DNA of 64,000 nt from Blastomonas sp. SL216. Its GTDB lineage: Bacteria; Pseudomonadota; Alphaproteobacteria; Sphingomonadales; Sphingomonadaceae. The notes under the pieces were generated by a model, which was not told the origin of the DNA, ran no database searches, and worked only from the letters and a program-made list of their open reading frames with translations. Numbering within the stretch: position 1 is the stretch's first letter; the number at the start of each line of letters is the position of its first letter. A program made the position numbers and the translations under genes. Below, in pieces: positions 36,789-46,257 of the stretch. The DNA is taken from the NCBI GenBank assembly GCA_026625625.1, contig CP113055.1:3207001-3271000 (forward strand). The letters run 5' to 3'.

Positions 36789-38729
36789 CTATCTGGCGGG
36801 CTGGCCCTTCAGATAGGTGTCGAACCACGCCACCGTGCGCCGCAGCGAGTCGAGCCGGTTCTCGCGCCGGTCAAAGCCATGGCCTTCCTGCGGGTAGAAT
36901 ATGGTCTCGACGATATTGCCCTTGGCCTTCAGCAGATCGTTGACCTCCTGCGCCTGGCCGCGCGGCACGCGGATGTCATTCTCGCCCTGGATGGTCAGCA
37001 GCGGGGCCTTGGCGGCGCTCAGATAGGTGAGCGGCGAGGAGGCCTTGTAGATCTCGGGGCTGTCTTCGGGCGTGCCCAGCAGGCCGCGCTGATAGGCTTT
37101 CAGCCGCTCGTCCTGGTCGCGGTACATCGTGTTCCAGTTGATGATGCCGAACCACTGCACGGCAGCGGCAAACTCGTCGGGCGTCCGGCCGATCGCCATC
37201 AGCGTCATGAAGCCGCCATAGGATCCGCCGAAAATGCCGACCTTGCCCTTGTCGACATAGCCGGTGCTGACAAGGAACTGCTTGGCCGCAACGGTATCCT
37301 TGAGGTCGCCGCCGCCCAGATCCTTGTAATTGGCATTCTGGAAGGCATCGCCATAGCCGGTCGATCCGCGGAAATTGGGCGCGATGACGACATAGCCGCG
37401 GCTCGCAAAGGCGGCGGCATATTGGCTGAACCCGTCCTGGGTGGCAGAGGTGGGGCCGCCATGCGGGATGACGATGGCGGGGTTGGAGCCATCGCGCTTG
37501 AGGTTGAACGGCATCGTCATCACCGCGCTGACCAGCGTGCCGTCAAAGCTCTTGAAGGTGACCACGGTCGACTTGGGCAGCACCGCCGGGGTCAGGCTGG
37601 CCATCGCGAGCTGTGTCGCGGGGCGCGCGGTATTGGCGGCGAGGTCGACCAGATAGAGGTTGGAGGGCGAATCCGCGCCGGAGCGGGTGGCGAGCAGCTT
37701 GCTGCCATCGGGCGATAGCGGCTGGTTGCCCGAGAGATAGGTGACGCCGGGGTCGAGCGGCAGCGGCGCTTCCGCCCTGCTGGCCAGGTCCAGCCGGGTC
37801 AGCGTCGAGCGCGTATCGGCATTGGTCCGCACGATCATCGTCTTGCCATTGTCGATCAATGCCGCGGCCTGCTGCTCCCAGGGCGTGGTCCTGGCCCAGG
37901 TCCAGCCCCGTGTCGCGACCGCATAGGCCCCGGCATGGTCCTGGCCGCTGTCCTGGTTGGTCGTGACCGCGATCAGGCCGCCATCGGCCGTCGCATCGGC
38001 GGCCTCATAGCGCACGTCCTTCCTGCCCAGCAGCTTCACCGCCTTGCCATCGGCGATGCTGACCCGCCACACCTCGCCCTCGCGGCTGTCGACACGCGAG
38101 CGGTTGGCGATCAGCGCCTTGCCGCCATCGACAAAGGCAACAGGGCCCCAGCCGAATTGCGGATCGGCCTCTGCGGTCAGGTTGCGTACCTGGCCATCGG
38201 CGGTCATCACCGCAAGGTTCGACTGGCCCTCCGACTTGCGCTTGGTCGCCAGCGCGATGAGATCGCTCTGCGGCGAGCTGAGCATGTCATATTCGGAAAT
38301 ATCGGCGGTGCTGGTCAGCCGCTCGACCGCGCCGCCGCCGGCGGGAACGCGATAGATATCGGCATATTCATTGCCGCCGACATCCTCCTCGAAATACACC
38401 CATTGGCCACCGCGCGAGGCGACGAGCCCTGACTGCACCTCGTCCGACTGGGTGATCTGCAGTGGCCAGCTGCCCGCTGTATCGGTGCGCCAGATGTTGA
38501 AGCGGCCGGTGATGTTGGTGGAGACGAAAATGTGCCGGCCATCGGCGCTCCACGTCACCCCGGCTAGGCCGCGCGTGGTGCCGATATCGTCGAGCGGCAC
38601 GGGCCGGGCTTGCGGGTTGGCGGGAGAGGAAACGCTGGCCGGATCGGTCACCGGCCTTTCGGGCGTGGCGATCTGCGCGGCCAGCGGCGCTGCCATCAAG
38701 GCGGCCAGTGCGGCGGTGTAACGAAGCAT
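36789..38729 (-). CDS. S9 family (prolyl oligopeptidase) peptidase
   Basis: A 646-residue exported serine peptidase. A signal peptide (LRYTAALAALMAAPLAAQ) is followed by a WD40-like beta-propeller with repeated GxWxxx strands (~45-390) and an alpha/beta-hydrolase domain. The catalytic triad is Ser503 (GGSYGGFM), Asp585 (GENDIRVP) and His617 (EGHGFDRR). It should cut short peptides or acylated residues in the periplasm. GGGAGACG precedes ATG 38729. The upstream reading to 38909 runs into accC and is rejected. Confidence 0.92.
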   Translation of the reverse strand: MLRYTAALAALMAAPLAAQIATPERPVTDPASVSSPANPQARPVPLDDIGTTRGLAGVTWSADGRHIFVSTNITGRFNIWRTDTAGSWPLQITQSDEVQSGLVASRGGQWVYFEEDVGGNEYADIYRVPAGGGAVERLTSTADISEYDMLSSPQSDLIALATKRKSEGQSNLAVMTADGQVRNLTAEADPQFGWGPVAFVDGGKALIANRSRVDSREGEVWRVSIADGKAVKLLGRKDVRYEAADATADGGLIAVTTNQDSGQDHAGAYAVATRGWTWARTTPWEQQAAALIDNGKTMIVRTNADTRSTLTRLDLASRAEAPLPLDPGVTYLSGNQPLSPDGSKLLATRSGADSPSNLYLVDLAANTARPATQLAMASLTPAVLPKSTVVTFKSFDGTLVSAVMTMPFNLKRDGSNPAIVIPHGGPTSATQDGFSQYAAAFASRGYVVIAPNFRGSTGYGDAFQNANYKDLGGGDLKDTVAAKQFLVSTGYVDKGKVGIFGGSYGGFMTLMAIGRTPDEFAAAVQWFGIINWNTMYRDQDERLKAYQRGLLGTPEDSPEIYKASSPLTYLSAAKAPLLTIQGENDIRVPRGQAQEVNDLLKAKGNIVETIFYPQEGHGFDRRENRLDSLRRTVAWFDTYLKGQPAR

Positions 38730-38772
38730 CGAACGTCTCCCTTCCCGGCCTGGCCCCTTGCAGCGGCGGCCC

Positions 38773-40134
38773 TTATGCCTTTTCCTCGGCCTCCAGTTCG
38801 GCCAGCCACTGTTCCAGCCACTTGATCGTGTAGTCGCCCGACAGGAAATCGGGTTCGTCGAGCAGCGCCTGATGCAGCGGGATCGTGGTCTTGACGCCCT
38901 GGACGACAAATTCCTCCAGCGCGCGCTTCAACCGCATGATGCAGCCCTGGCGGGTTCGGCCATAGACGATCAGCTTGGCGATCATGCTGTCGTAATAAGG
39001 CGGGATGCGGTATCCGGCGTACAGCCCGCTATCGACGCGCACGTGCATGCCGCCGGGCGGGTGGTAATAGCTGACCAGGCCGGGCGACGGCGCGAAGGTG
39101 CGCGGGTCCTCGGCATTGATGCGGCATTCGATGGCATGGCCGCGAAACTCGACATCTTCCTGTTTGACCGAAAGCGGGTGACCTTCGGCAATACGGATCT
39201 GTTCGCGCACCAGATCGACCCCGGTGATCGCCTCGGTCACCGGATGTTCGACCTGCAGGCGGGTGTTCATCTCGATGAAGTAGAACTCGCCATTTTCCCA
39301 CAGGAACTCGATGGTGCCCGCGCCGCGATAGCCCATGTCCGCCATCGCCTTGGTGACGACACCGCCCATGCGGGCGCGCTCTTCGGGCGTGATGACCGGC
39401 GAGGGGGCCTCTTCCAGCACCTTCTGGTGGCGGCGCTGCAGCGAACAGTCGCGTTCGCCCAGGTGAATGGCATTGCCCTTGCCGTCGCCAAAGATCTGGA
39501 ACTCGATATGGCGCGGGTTGCCGAGATATTTTTCCATATAGACGGTGTCGTCGCCGAAGGCCGACTTCGCCTCGCTGCCCGCCTGCTGCATCAGCGTTTC
39601 GAGCTGGTCTTCGCTTGGCACCACCTTCATGCCGCGTCCGCCGCCGCCCGATGCCGCCTTGATCAGCACCGGATAGCCGATCGAGGCCGCGATGATCTTG
39701 GCCTCGTGGATATCCTTGATCGCGCCGTCGGACCCGGGGACCAGCGGCATACCAAGGGCACCAGCGGTCTTCTTGGCCTCGACCTTGTCGCCCATCGTCC
39801 GGATATGCTCGGGCTTGGGGCCGATCCAGATGATCTTGTGCGCCTCGACGATCTCGGCGAACTTGGCGTTCTCCGACAGGAAGCCGTATCCGGGATGGAT
39901 CGCATCCGCCTGGCTGATCTCTGCCGCCGAAATGATGTTGGCGATGTTGAGATAGCTCTGCCCTGCAGGCGGCGGGCCGATGCAGATCGCCTCGTCCGCC
40001 AGCCGCACATGCATGGCATCGGCATCGGCGGTGGAGTGCACCGCCACCGTCTTGATGCCCATTTCATGCGCGGCACGATGGATGCGCAGCGCGATTTCGC
40101 CGCGATTGGCGATCAGGATTTTCTTGATGGCCAT
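38773..40134 (-). CDS. accC: Acetyl-CoA carboxylase biotin carboxylase
   Basis: A 453-residue ATP-grasp enzyme that carboxylates the biotin on AccB. Landmarks are the N-terminal [20 protein letters not shown], the ATP glycine loop [14 protein letters not shown] (~160), [14 protein letters not shown] (~290) and ECRINAEDP (~340). Length is typical. It lies seven bases downstream of accB and starts fatty-acid synthesis. Confidence 0.97.
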   Translation of the reverse strand: MAIKKILIANRGEIALRIHRAAHEMGIKTVAVHSTADADAMHVRLADEAICIGPPPAGQSYLNIANIISAAEISQADAIHPGYGFLSENAKFAEIVEAHKIIWIGPKPEHIRTMGDKVEAKKTAGALGMPLVPGSDGAIKDIHEAKIIAASIGYPVLIKAASGGGGRGMKVVPSEDQLETLMQQAGSEAKSAFGDDTVYMEKYLGNPRHIEFQIFGDGKGNAIHLGERDCSLQRRHQKVLEEAPSPVITPEERARMGGVVTKAMADMGYRGAGTIEFLWENGEFYFIEMNTRLQVEHPVTEAITGVDLVREQIRIAEGHPLSVKQEDVEFRGHAIECRINAEDPRTFAPSPGLVSYYHPPGGMHVRVDSGLYAGYRIPPYYDSMIAKLIVYGRTRQGCIMRLKRALEEFVVQGVKTTIPLHQALLDEPDFLSGDYTIKWLEQWLAELEAEEKA

Positions 40135-40141
40135 GGGCTGG

Positions 40142-40651
40142 TTACTCGATGACGACCAGCGGCTGGTCGAACTCGACCGGCTGCCCGTCTTCCACCAGGA
40201 TCGCGGTGACCTTGCCGGCGCGTTCGGCGGTGATCGGGTTCATCACCTTCATCGCCTCGATGATCAGCAGCGGATCGCCGATCTTGACCGTCGCACCGAC
40301 GCTGACGAACGGTGCGGCACCTGGTTCGGGCGAGAGATAGCTGGTGCCGACCATCGGCGACTTGACCGCATTGGCCATCGACGGCGCGGCGGGTTCTGCA
40401 GAGGCGGCAGGGGCTGCTGCGGCCGGGGCGGCAGCGGCGACCGGTGCGGGCGCTGCGGCCACAGCGACGCTGGCCACCGGTGCGGCGCTGATCGTGCGCG
40501 CTACGCGGATCTTGCGATCGCCATCTTCAACCTCGATTTCGCTCAGGCCGGTTTCGCCCAGCAGTTCCGCGAGTTCGCGCACCAGTTTGCTGTCGATGTT
40601 CATGCCGCCTCCCTGTTTGTTGTTGCCGCTTTTGCTGCTTGGTGATGCCAT
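40142..40651 (-). CDS. accB: Acetyl-CoA carboxylase biotin carboxyl carrier protein
   Basis: A 169-residue carrier with the biotin site EAMKVMN (Lys135). The N-terminal domain ([20 protein letters not shown]) is followed by an Ala/Pro linker (~56-92) and the biotinyl domain. Two starts are possible: 40651, used here, and ATG 40603, which has a stronger GGGAGG site. Operon aroQ-accB-accC. Confidence 0.95.
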   Translation of the reverse strand: MASPSSKSGNNKQGGGMNIDSKLVRELAELLGETGLSEIEVEDGDRKIRVARTISAAPVASVAVAAAPAPVAAAAPAAAAPAASAEPAAPSMANAVKSPMVGTSYLSPEPGAAPFVSVGATVKIGDPLLIIEAMKVMNPITAERAGKVTAILVEDGQPVEFDQPLVVIE

Positions 40652-40762
40652 AGTCCTGCGCCCTTTGGTTCTGTTCTGATCGGGGGCGGCTCTTTGGCTG
40701 CTCCCACGGGAAAATTCAATCGTTCACCCGCATCATGCCAGCAGATGCCGGGTGGTCAAAGC

Positions 40763-41203
40763 TCATAACAGCGCCGCTGCCTCCAGCGCCAATAGATAAG
40801 ATGTCGCGCCGAACCCGCAGATCGTGCCTTTCGCCGCGCGCCCGACGAACGAGACATGGCGAAATTCCTCGCGCGTGTGCGGGTTGGAAAGATGCACCTC
40901 GATCACCGGCGTGGTGATCGACCGGATGGCATCGTGCAGCGCCACCGAAGTGTGCGTATAGGCTCCGGCGTTGAGCAGCACCGCCTTGGCGCCTGTCGCC
41001 TGCGCCTCGTGCAGCCAGTCGACCAGATGGCCTTCATGGTTGGACTGGCGCATGTCGATGGCAAGGCCCAGGCCTTGCGCGCGGTCTTCCAGCCGGTCTG
41101 CAATATCGTCGAGCGTGTCCGATCCGTAGATTTCCGGCTCGCGCAGGCCCAGCAGGTTGAGATTGGGACCGTTGAGAACGAAAATAATGGGTTGGTCGGC
41201 CAT
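40763..41203 (-). CDS. aroQ: 3-dehydroquinate dehydratase, type II
   Basis: A 146-residue dodecameric-type enzyme of the shikimate pathway. The segment FVLNGPNLNLLGLREPEIYG carries the N-terminal motif with the catalytic Tyr region; NAGAYTHTSVALHDA and the substrate-binding EVHLSNPHTREEFRHVS are exact family features. It lies just upstream of accB, a pairing seen in many proteobacteria. Confidence 0.96.
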   Translation of the reverse strand: MADQPIIFVLNGPNLNLLGLREPEIYGSDTLDDIADRLEDRAQGLGLAIDMRQSNHEGHLVDWLHEAQATGAKAVLLNAGAYTHTSVALHDAIRSITTPVIEVHLSNPHTREEFRHVSFVGRAAKGTICGFGATSYLLALEAAALL

Positions 41204-41267
41204 GCTCTATCCCGTCGTTCGGCCGGATGCCGAAACAAGCCGGGCGCTTATGGGCGAAAGCGCTGCG

Positions 41268-42464
41268 CTAGGCAAGTTTACCGCCATGCAGGCCGCCCGG
41301 GCCGCCGCCATAGAGCCAGTCCCAGCGCGCCATCACCGCATCGGGGCGGCTGGCAGCGGCCCGGCCCAGCGGCAGGCGCATCGCCAGCGTGGCGAGCGGA
41401 TTGCCCTCGTGGAAATCCACCCCGTTCGATCGCGCCATCGCCTGGATGCGCGCGGTGCGCGGCTGGCGCAGCGCGAAGAAGCGGGCGAGCGCGGGCTCCG
41501 GATCGCCCGTCATCGGCAACAGTTCCGCCAGCGCAAAGCCATCCTCAATGCCCATCGCGGCCCCCTGCGCCAGGAACGGCAGCATCGGGTGGCAGGCATC
41601 GCCGATCAGCACCGCGCGGCCCTTGTGCCAGGCGCGCATCGGCTTGCGGTCGTGCAGCGCCCAGCGCAGCGGATGCTCCACCCGATCGAGCAGCCGGGTC
41701 AGTGCATTCCATCCGGCAAAATCGGCGCGCAGCCGGTCGGCATCGCCGGGCAGGTTCCAGCCCTCTTCGCGCCAATCGGCCTGTTCGGTTACCGCCACCA
41801 GGTTCACAAGGTCCGGGCGGATGCGATAGGTCACCGCATGGCGGCGCGGGCCGAGCCACGCGCCGACGCCGGGCGGCGGCGCGGCAGGATCGGCAGGGTC
41901 GATCCGCACCAGCGCGCGCCAGGCGACATGGCCGGTAAAGCGCGGGGTATCTGGCCCGACCAGGGTGTCGCGCACCTGTGAGCGAATACCGTCCGCACCG
42001 ATCAGCAGATCGGCTGAATGGGCGTCCCCCGATGCTGTGGTGATAGCGACGCCGTCCGGGCGATGGTCGATGGCGGCTAGCGTCACGCCGAGCGCAAGTG
42101 CACCGGGCTGCGCCCGTTCGAGCGCCTCGGCGAGGATGCCGACCAGATCGGCACGGTGCAGCGTGACATAGGCTGCGCCCCAGCGCCGCTTCGCCGCTTC
42201 GCCGAGTGGAACCTTCAGGATCTCGCGCGCGCTGCGGCCATCGCGCAGGGTGATCGCCGCCGGGGCCTGGCCCGCGCTGGCCACGGCCTCGCCCAAGCCC
42301 AGCGCAGCCAGCACGCACATCGCATTGGGGCCAAGCTGCAGGCCCGCCCCCACCTCTTCCAGCGCTGCAGCCTGTTCGATGACCTGCACCGCATGGCCCT
42401 TGCGCACCAGCGCGAGCGCGGCGGCCAGCCCGGCAATACCGGCCCCTGCAATCAGGATGCGCAT
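41268..42464 (-). CDS. FAD-dependent monooxygenase (salicylate hydroxylase-like)
   Basis: A 398-residue group A flavin monooxygenase. FAD motifs are GAGIAGLAAALALVRKGHAV (~7-26), the DG motif LLIGADGIRSQVRD (~152) and GDACHPMLPFLAQGAAMGIE (~288). The family hydroxylates aromatic rings with NAD(P)H and O2; the closest types are salicylate hydroxylase and FAD-linked ubiquinone hydroxylases. The substrate is unknown and no catabolic genes are adjacent. Confidence 0.88.
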   Translation of the reverse strand: MRILIAGAGIAGLAAALALVRKGHAVQVIEQAAALEEVGAGLQLGPNAMCVLAALGLGEAVASAGQAPAAITLRDGRSAREILKVPLGEAAKRRWGAAYVTLHRADLVGILAEALERAQPGALALGVTLAAIDHRPDGVAITTASGDAHSADLLIGADGIRSQVRDTLVGPDTPRFTGHVAWRALVRIDPADPAAPPPGVGAWLGPRRHAVTYRIRPDLVNLVAVTEQADWREEGWNLPGDADRLRADFAGWNALTRLLDRVEHPLRWALHDRKPMRAWHKGRAVLIGDACHPMLPFLAQGAAMGIEDGFALAELLPMTGDPEPALARFFALRQPRTARIQAMARSNGVDFHEGNPLATLAMRLPLGRAAASRPDAVMARWDWLYGGGPGGLHGGKLA

Positions 42465-42554
42465 CGAACTGTCCCGGGGCTGGCCATAAGCCTGTCTAGC
42501 GCGCCGCGCGGTCCATGCAACCGCCCGGTCTTTCGCTGGGGCGGATCAGCCGCT

Positions 42555-43172
42555 ATGCCTGCTGCCATGCTGCCCTCGCTGCTCATCATCGACGATTTTC
42601 TGGCCGATCCGCACGGCGCGCGCGCCGCCGCCTTGGGCCTGGGCTATGACCCTGCAACGCGCAAAGGCAATTATCCCGGCACCTTGTCATCTGCGCCGCT
42701 CGCCATAGCCGGGCTGGAAGCGGCGGTGGCGCGGATCATCGGCGTGCCGGTGGTGCCGCAACCGGGGACCACGCACGGCCATTGCCGGCTGACGCTGAAG
42801 GGCGATCGCGGTGTCAGCGGCGTGCATATCGACCCATGCTTCTATTCGGGCATCCTCTATCTCAGCCGCGACGAGGATGCGCGCGGCGGCACCGATTTCT
42901 TCCGCCACAAGCGCACGGGGCTGGAAAAGGTGCCCAGCGATCCGCTGGCCCTGGCTGAAAGCGGCTATGCGGACGTCAACGCCCTGGTCGAGGATGTGGT
43001 CAACCGTGACACCTTTCACGCTGCGAAATGGGAGCGGGTGATGCGCGTGCCGATGCGCTTCAACCGGCTGATCCTGTTCAGCCCGTGGCTGTTCCACAAT
43101 TCGGCTGACGGCTTTGGCACCAGCGGCGACAATGGCCGGCTGGTCCATCTGCAATTCTACGCCAGGGGCTGA
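42555..43172 (+). CDS. DUF6445-like protein with possible Fe/2OG site
   Basis: A 205-residue soluble protein, start ATG 42555 (MPAAMLPSLLIIDDFLADPH). The pattern resembles DUF6445. A His-x-Asp pair in VSGVHIDPCFYSGILYLS (~95) and a later His in NGRLVHLQFYARG at the end mimic the metal triad of 2OG-Fe(II) oxygenases, and SPWLFHNSADGFG could supply another His. No biochemical function is known to me. It is divergent from the monooxygenase gene 90 bases away. Confidence 0.6.
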   Translation: MPAAMLPSLLIIDDFLADPHGARAAALGLGYDPATRKGNYPGTLSSAPLAIAGLEAAVARIIGVPVVPQPGTTHGHCRLTLKGDRGVSGVHIDPCFYSGILYLSRDEDARGGTDFFRHKRTGLEKVPSDPLALAESGYADVNALVEDVVNRDTFHAAKWERVMRVPMRFNRLILFSPWLFHNSADGFGTSGDNGRLVHLQFYARG

Positions 43173-43179
43173 CCGAACC

Positions 43180-43323
43180 CTAGTCCTGCGGCGATTCGTC
43201 GCCCGAATCCATCGCGCGCGCCTGGGCCTTGCGGCGCTTGAGGTTGGCGCGCAGATTGGCGGCGAGCCGGGCCTTGCGGTCGTCTGCTGCGCTGGATGGG
43301 GTCGGTGCTGGGGGCTTTTTCAT
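43180..43323 (-). CDS. Small basic protein (47 residues)
   Basis: A short protein ending RKARLAANLRANLKRRKAQARA plus an acidic tail, a sequence type I associate with conserved small sphingomonad proteins of unknown function. ATG 43323 is used; the frame extends upstream to 43440 but without start evidence. It lies tail-to-tail with the DUF6445-like gene, seven bases apart. Confidence 0.5.
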   Translation of the reverse strand: MKKPPAPTPSSAADDRKARLAANLRANLKRRKAQARAMDSGDESPQD

Positions 43324-43462
43324 GGGCTTTGCTGCATATCGTCGCACCGGCGGATTTGGCAAGGCTGGCGAGGGTTGACAAACCATCGGCACCTGCGCAT
43401 AGGCGCAGGCCTTGCGAGCGGGCAGCCATGCTCCCCGCATCGACAGGCAAGCGAAATGGTGT

Positions 43463-43537
<75 letters not shown>

Positions 43538-43552
43538 TTTCGCACCTCCCCC

Positions 43553-44140
43553 TCAATAAGGCGGTTTCACTCGCTCCCTTTGCGCCGCTGCGGCGTCTGC
43601 CCACCAGCTCAACTCATCGGCAAATCGCCCGAAGCTGCGCTCGAGCGATGCGCCGCCTGGTCCGATCGGCTCGCCCTGTTCGTCGAGCGTCTGGGTGATC
43701 TGTCCGACCGAAATCATGCTCGGAATCACCACCATGCCCATTTCCGACAGCGTCGGGTGCCAGGCATGGCCTGCGCGAACGCCCGCGAAGCGCCCGGCGG
43801 AATAGGTGGCAAGGGCCGCTGGCCGCCAGAACCATTCTTCCAGAAAATGATCGGTCAGGTTCTTGAGGCCGGGCTGCACGCCCCAATTATATTCGCCCGC
43901 AACGAACAGGAACGCGTCTGCCGCCCTGATCTTGTCGGCCAGCGCCTGCATGTCCGCAGGCGCGGTGCCAGGCTCGTATTCCTTGTACATCCGGTCGAGC
44001 ATCGGCAGCCCGACCGCCTTGGCATCGACAAGCTCCGCCTCGACCCCGCGATCGGCAAAGCGCTTCACGCAATAATCAGCGAGCCTGATACCCGCCCGGT
44101 CGGAGCGGTATGATCCGTACAGCACCAGCAATTTCTTCAT
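43553..44140 (-). CDS. NADPH-dependent FMN reductase-family protein
   Basis: A 195-residue flavodoxin-like reductase. The N-terminal KKLLVLYGSYRSDRAGIRLA holds the FMN phosphate loop (GSYRSDR), and VAGEYNWGVQPGLKNLTDHF is the second FMN-contacting loop. Such enzymes reduce quinones, azo dyes or metals with NAD(P)H. ATG 44140 follows AGGAGA and is better than the upstream TTG. It lies tail-to-tail with the tRNA gene. Confidence 0.88.
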   Translation of the reverse strand: MKKLLVLYGSYRSDRAGIRLADYCVKRFADRGVEAELVDAKAVGLPMLDRMYKEYEPGTAPADMQALADKIRAADAFLFVAGEYNWGVQPGLKNLTDHFLEEWFWRPAALATYSAGRFAGVRAGHAWHPTLSEMGMVVIPSMISVGQITQTLDEQGEPIGPGGASLERSFGRFADELSWWADAAAAQRERVKPPY

Positions 44141-44185
44141 CGGCAATCTCCTGTCCCGATGGATACGGCCGGATTGCCGGACGGT

Positions 44186-45043
44186 TCAATCGGTGAACAC
44201 CACCGTCTTGGTGCCATTGAGCAATACCCGGTCGGCCAGATGATGGCGCACCGCGCGCGCGAGCACGCGGCGTTCGATATCGCGGCCTTTGCGCACCAGC
44301 GTGTCGGGCGAATCGGCATGGGTGATCTGTTCGACATCCTGCGCGATGATCGGCCCTTCATCGAGATCGGCGGTGACATAATGCGCGGTCGCGCCGATCA
44401 TCTTCACCCCGCGCGCATGCGCCTGGTGATAGGGCTTGGCGCCCTTGAAGCCGGGAAGGAAGCTGTGATGGATGTTGATGCAGCGGCCTGAAAGAAATGC
44501 GGCCAGATCGTCGGACAGGATCTGCATGTATCGCGCCAGCACGACCAGCTCGGCCCCGGTCTGGTCGACCACCGCCTTCACCTGGGCCTCCTGATCGGCC
44601 TTGGTCTCGCGGGTGACGGGCAGGTGGTGGAAGGGAATGCCGCCAAGGTCGATCCCGGCCAGCGTTTCGACCGGGTGATTGGAGATGATGCCGACCACGT
44701 CCATCGGAAGTTCCCCGATGCGCCAGCGATAGAGCAGATCGGCAAGGCAATGGTCGAATTTGGAGACCATGATCAGCACCTTGCGCGGCGCATCGGCCAG
44801 GCGCAGCGACCAGTGCATCGCATATTCGCCGCCCAGCTCCTCGAACCGCGCCGCCAGCGCCGATGTCAGCGTATCGGGCAGGGTGAAGACGACGCGCATG
44901 AAGAAGCGCCCCGTTTCCTGATCCTCGAACTGCGCTGCCTCGCGGATATTGCCGCCGGTGGCAAACAGCAGGCCCGTCACGCGGCTGACGATTCCGGGGC
45001 GGTCAGGGCAGGACAGGGTGAGGATATGCAGTGCGTCGGTCAT
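44186..45043 (-). CDS. purU: Formyltetrahydrofolate deformylase
   Basis: A 285-residue enzyme that frees formate from 10-formyl-THF. An N-terminal ACT domain ([20 protein letters not shown]) is followed by a formyltransferase domain with [16 protein letters not shown], then [20 protein letters not shown] and [20 protein letters not shown]; the catalytic Asn-His-Asp set is in these segments. Length matches PurU. Confidence 0.96.
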   Translation of the reverse strand: MTDALHILTLSCPDRPGIVSRVTGLLFATGGNIREAAQFEDQETGRFFMRVVFTLPDTLTSALAARFEELGGEYAMHWSLRLADAPRKVLIMVSKFDHCLADLLYRWRIGELPMDVVGIISNHPVETLAGIDLGGIPFHHLPVTRETKADQEAQVKAVVDQTGAELVVLARYMQILSDDLAAFLSGRCINIHHSFLPGFKGAKPYHQAHARGVKMIGATAHYVTADLDEGPIIAQDVEQITHADSPDTLVRKGRDIERRVLARAVRHHLADRVLLNGTKTVVFTD

Positions 45044-45103
45044 GATCGGCCTTATAGTGTCGGACAGAGCCGATCTTGCCGATCCTCGCGCCTGCGTCGA
45101 GTC

Positions 45104-45415
45104 TCATTCGGCGAGCACGTCGTTCCATTCCGGGTGACGACGGAACGCGGCAACGACATAGCTGCAGCGCGGAATCACCTGCCATTGCTGCTCGCGCGCG
45201 CTGGCGATCAGGGCATCGACCAGCTTGCCGGCCAGGCCCTGTCCGCGCATCGAATCGGGGACATAGGTGTGGTCCGCGCTGACCCGTTTCTGCCCGCCGA
45301 CCGCAGGGGCATGGGCATAGGTCAGTTCGGCCTCTGCACCTTGCGCCCGATAGACAAAGCGCCCGCCTGCGCCGGTGGTCTCGTGCGCGATTGCGATGTC
45401 GGGCTGGTCGGTCAT
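45104..45415 (-). CDS. GNAT family N-acetyltransferase (short, YjdJ-like)
   Basis: A 103-residue GNAT_like domain. The acetyl-CoA loop is in [20 protein letters not shown] (~53-72), followed by a Cys strand [16 protein letters not shown] typical of the YjdJ/Gcn5-like short family. Substrate unknown. Sixty bases separate its stop from the purU start on the same strand, so co-transcription is possible. Confidence 0.88.
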   Translation of the reverse strand: MTDQPDIAIAHETTGAGGRFVYRAQGAEAELTYAHAPAVGGQKRVSADHTYVPDSMRGQGLAGKLVDALIASAREQQWQVIPRCSYVVAAFRRHPEWNDVLAE

Positions 45416-45628
45416 GGCGCTGCTCCTGGCTTTCGGTGGCTATGCTGTCTCGCGTCGGCCCGATATGGGAAAGGGGCCGGGCCTCGGCAACCGGGACGCG
45501 CAAGCTGCCAAATCGTTGCGCTTCTGCAACGCTGGTGGCGCGTCGTGCGCGCTCTTTGCCACGGTTGGTGCATCAAACCCTTTATCTATCCGAAGACTTG
45601 GCCTATATCGCGCGCTCGAAGAAACATC

Positions 45629-45644
45629 AGGAGATTTCGCTATA
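45629..45644 (+). promoter_or_regulatory. infC ribosome site with non-standard ATA start
   Basis: AGGAG at 45629-45633, eight bases before ATA (45642-45644). The nearby ATT at 45634 is out of frame. This pairing decides the start of infC. Confidence 0.75.
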
Positions 45645-46187
45645 CGTCCGCCAGCACCCCGTCGCGGCCTTGTTCTGCCACCCAAATCCGGCCCGCGCTT
45701 CAATCAGTTCATCCAGTCGCCCCAGGTTCGGGTGATCGATGAGAATGGCGAAAATCTTGGCGTATTGCGTACCGCAGATGCGATAGAGCGTGCCGCTGCC
45801 GTGGGCCTCGACCTGGTCGAGGTCTCCCCCAATGCCGAGCCGCCGGTCGCCAAGTTCCTCGACGTCGGCAAGTACAAGTACGAGGCCCAGAAAAAGGCCA
45901 ATGCCGCGCGCAAGAACCAGAAGACGCAGGAGATCAAGGAGATCAAGATGCGTCCCAACATCGATGACCACGACTATATGGTCAAGATGAAGAAGGTTCA
46001 TGCGTTCATCGACGAAGGCGACAAGGTCAAGATGACCCTGCGCTTCCGTGGCCGCGAATTGTCGCACCAGCAGCTGGGCATGGCCCTGCTTCAGCGCGTG
46101 CAGGAAGACGTCAAGGAAGTCGCCAAGGTTGAGGCCTATCCGCGCATGGAAGGCCGCCAGATGCTGATGGTGCTGGCACCCAAATAA
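45642..46187 (+). CDS. infC: Translation initiation factor IF-3, ATA start
   Basis: A 181-residue IF-3. The N-terminal domain starts [20 protein letters not shown], then [20 protein letters not shown]; the lysine-rich linker [20 protein letters not shown] leads to the C-terminal domain ([14 protein letters not shown]). No ATG, GTG or TTG fits the usual N-terminus. ATA at 45642 follows AGGAG (45629-45633) by eight bases and gives [14 protein letters not shown]. infC commonly starts with a rare codon that lets IF-3 repress its own translation; ATA would fit this. Confidence 0.93.
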   Translation: MRPPAPRRGLVLPPKSGPRFNQFIQSPQVRVIDENGENLGVLRTADAIERAAAVGLDLVEVSPNAEPPVAKFLDVGKYKYEAQKKANAARKNQKTQEIKEIKMRPNIDDHDYMVKMKKVHAFIDEGDKVKMTLRFRGRELSHQQLGMALLQRVQEDVKEVAKVEAYPRMEGRQMLMVLAPK

Positions 46188-46257
46188 GAGCGTGCTGGCG
46201 CCCCCCTAGGGTGCTGATGGCCGGAACGGACCGCTCCGTCGCCCGAAAAGGGTGCGT

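Noticed and set aside
45634-45636. ATT as the infC start codon
   Set aside because: It is not in the infC reading frame.
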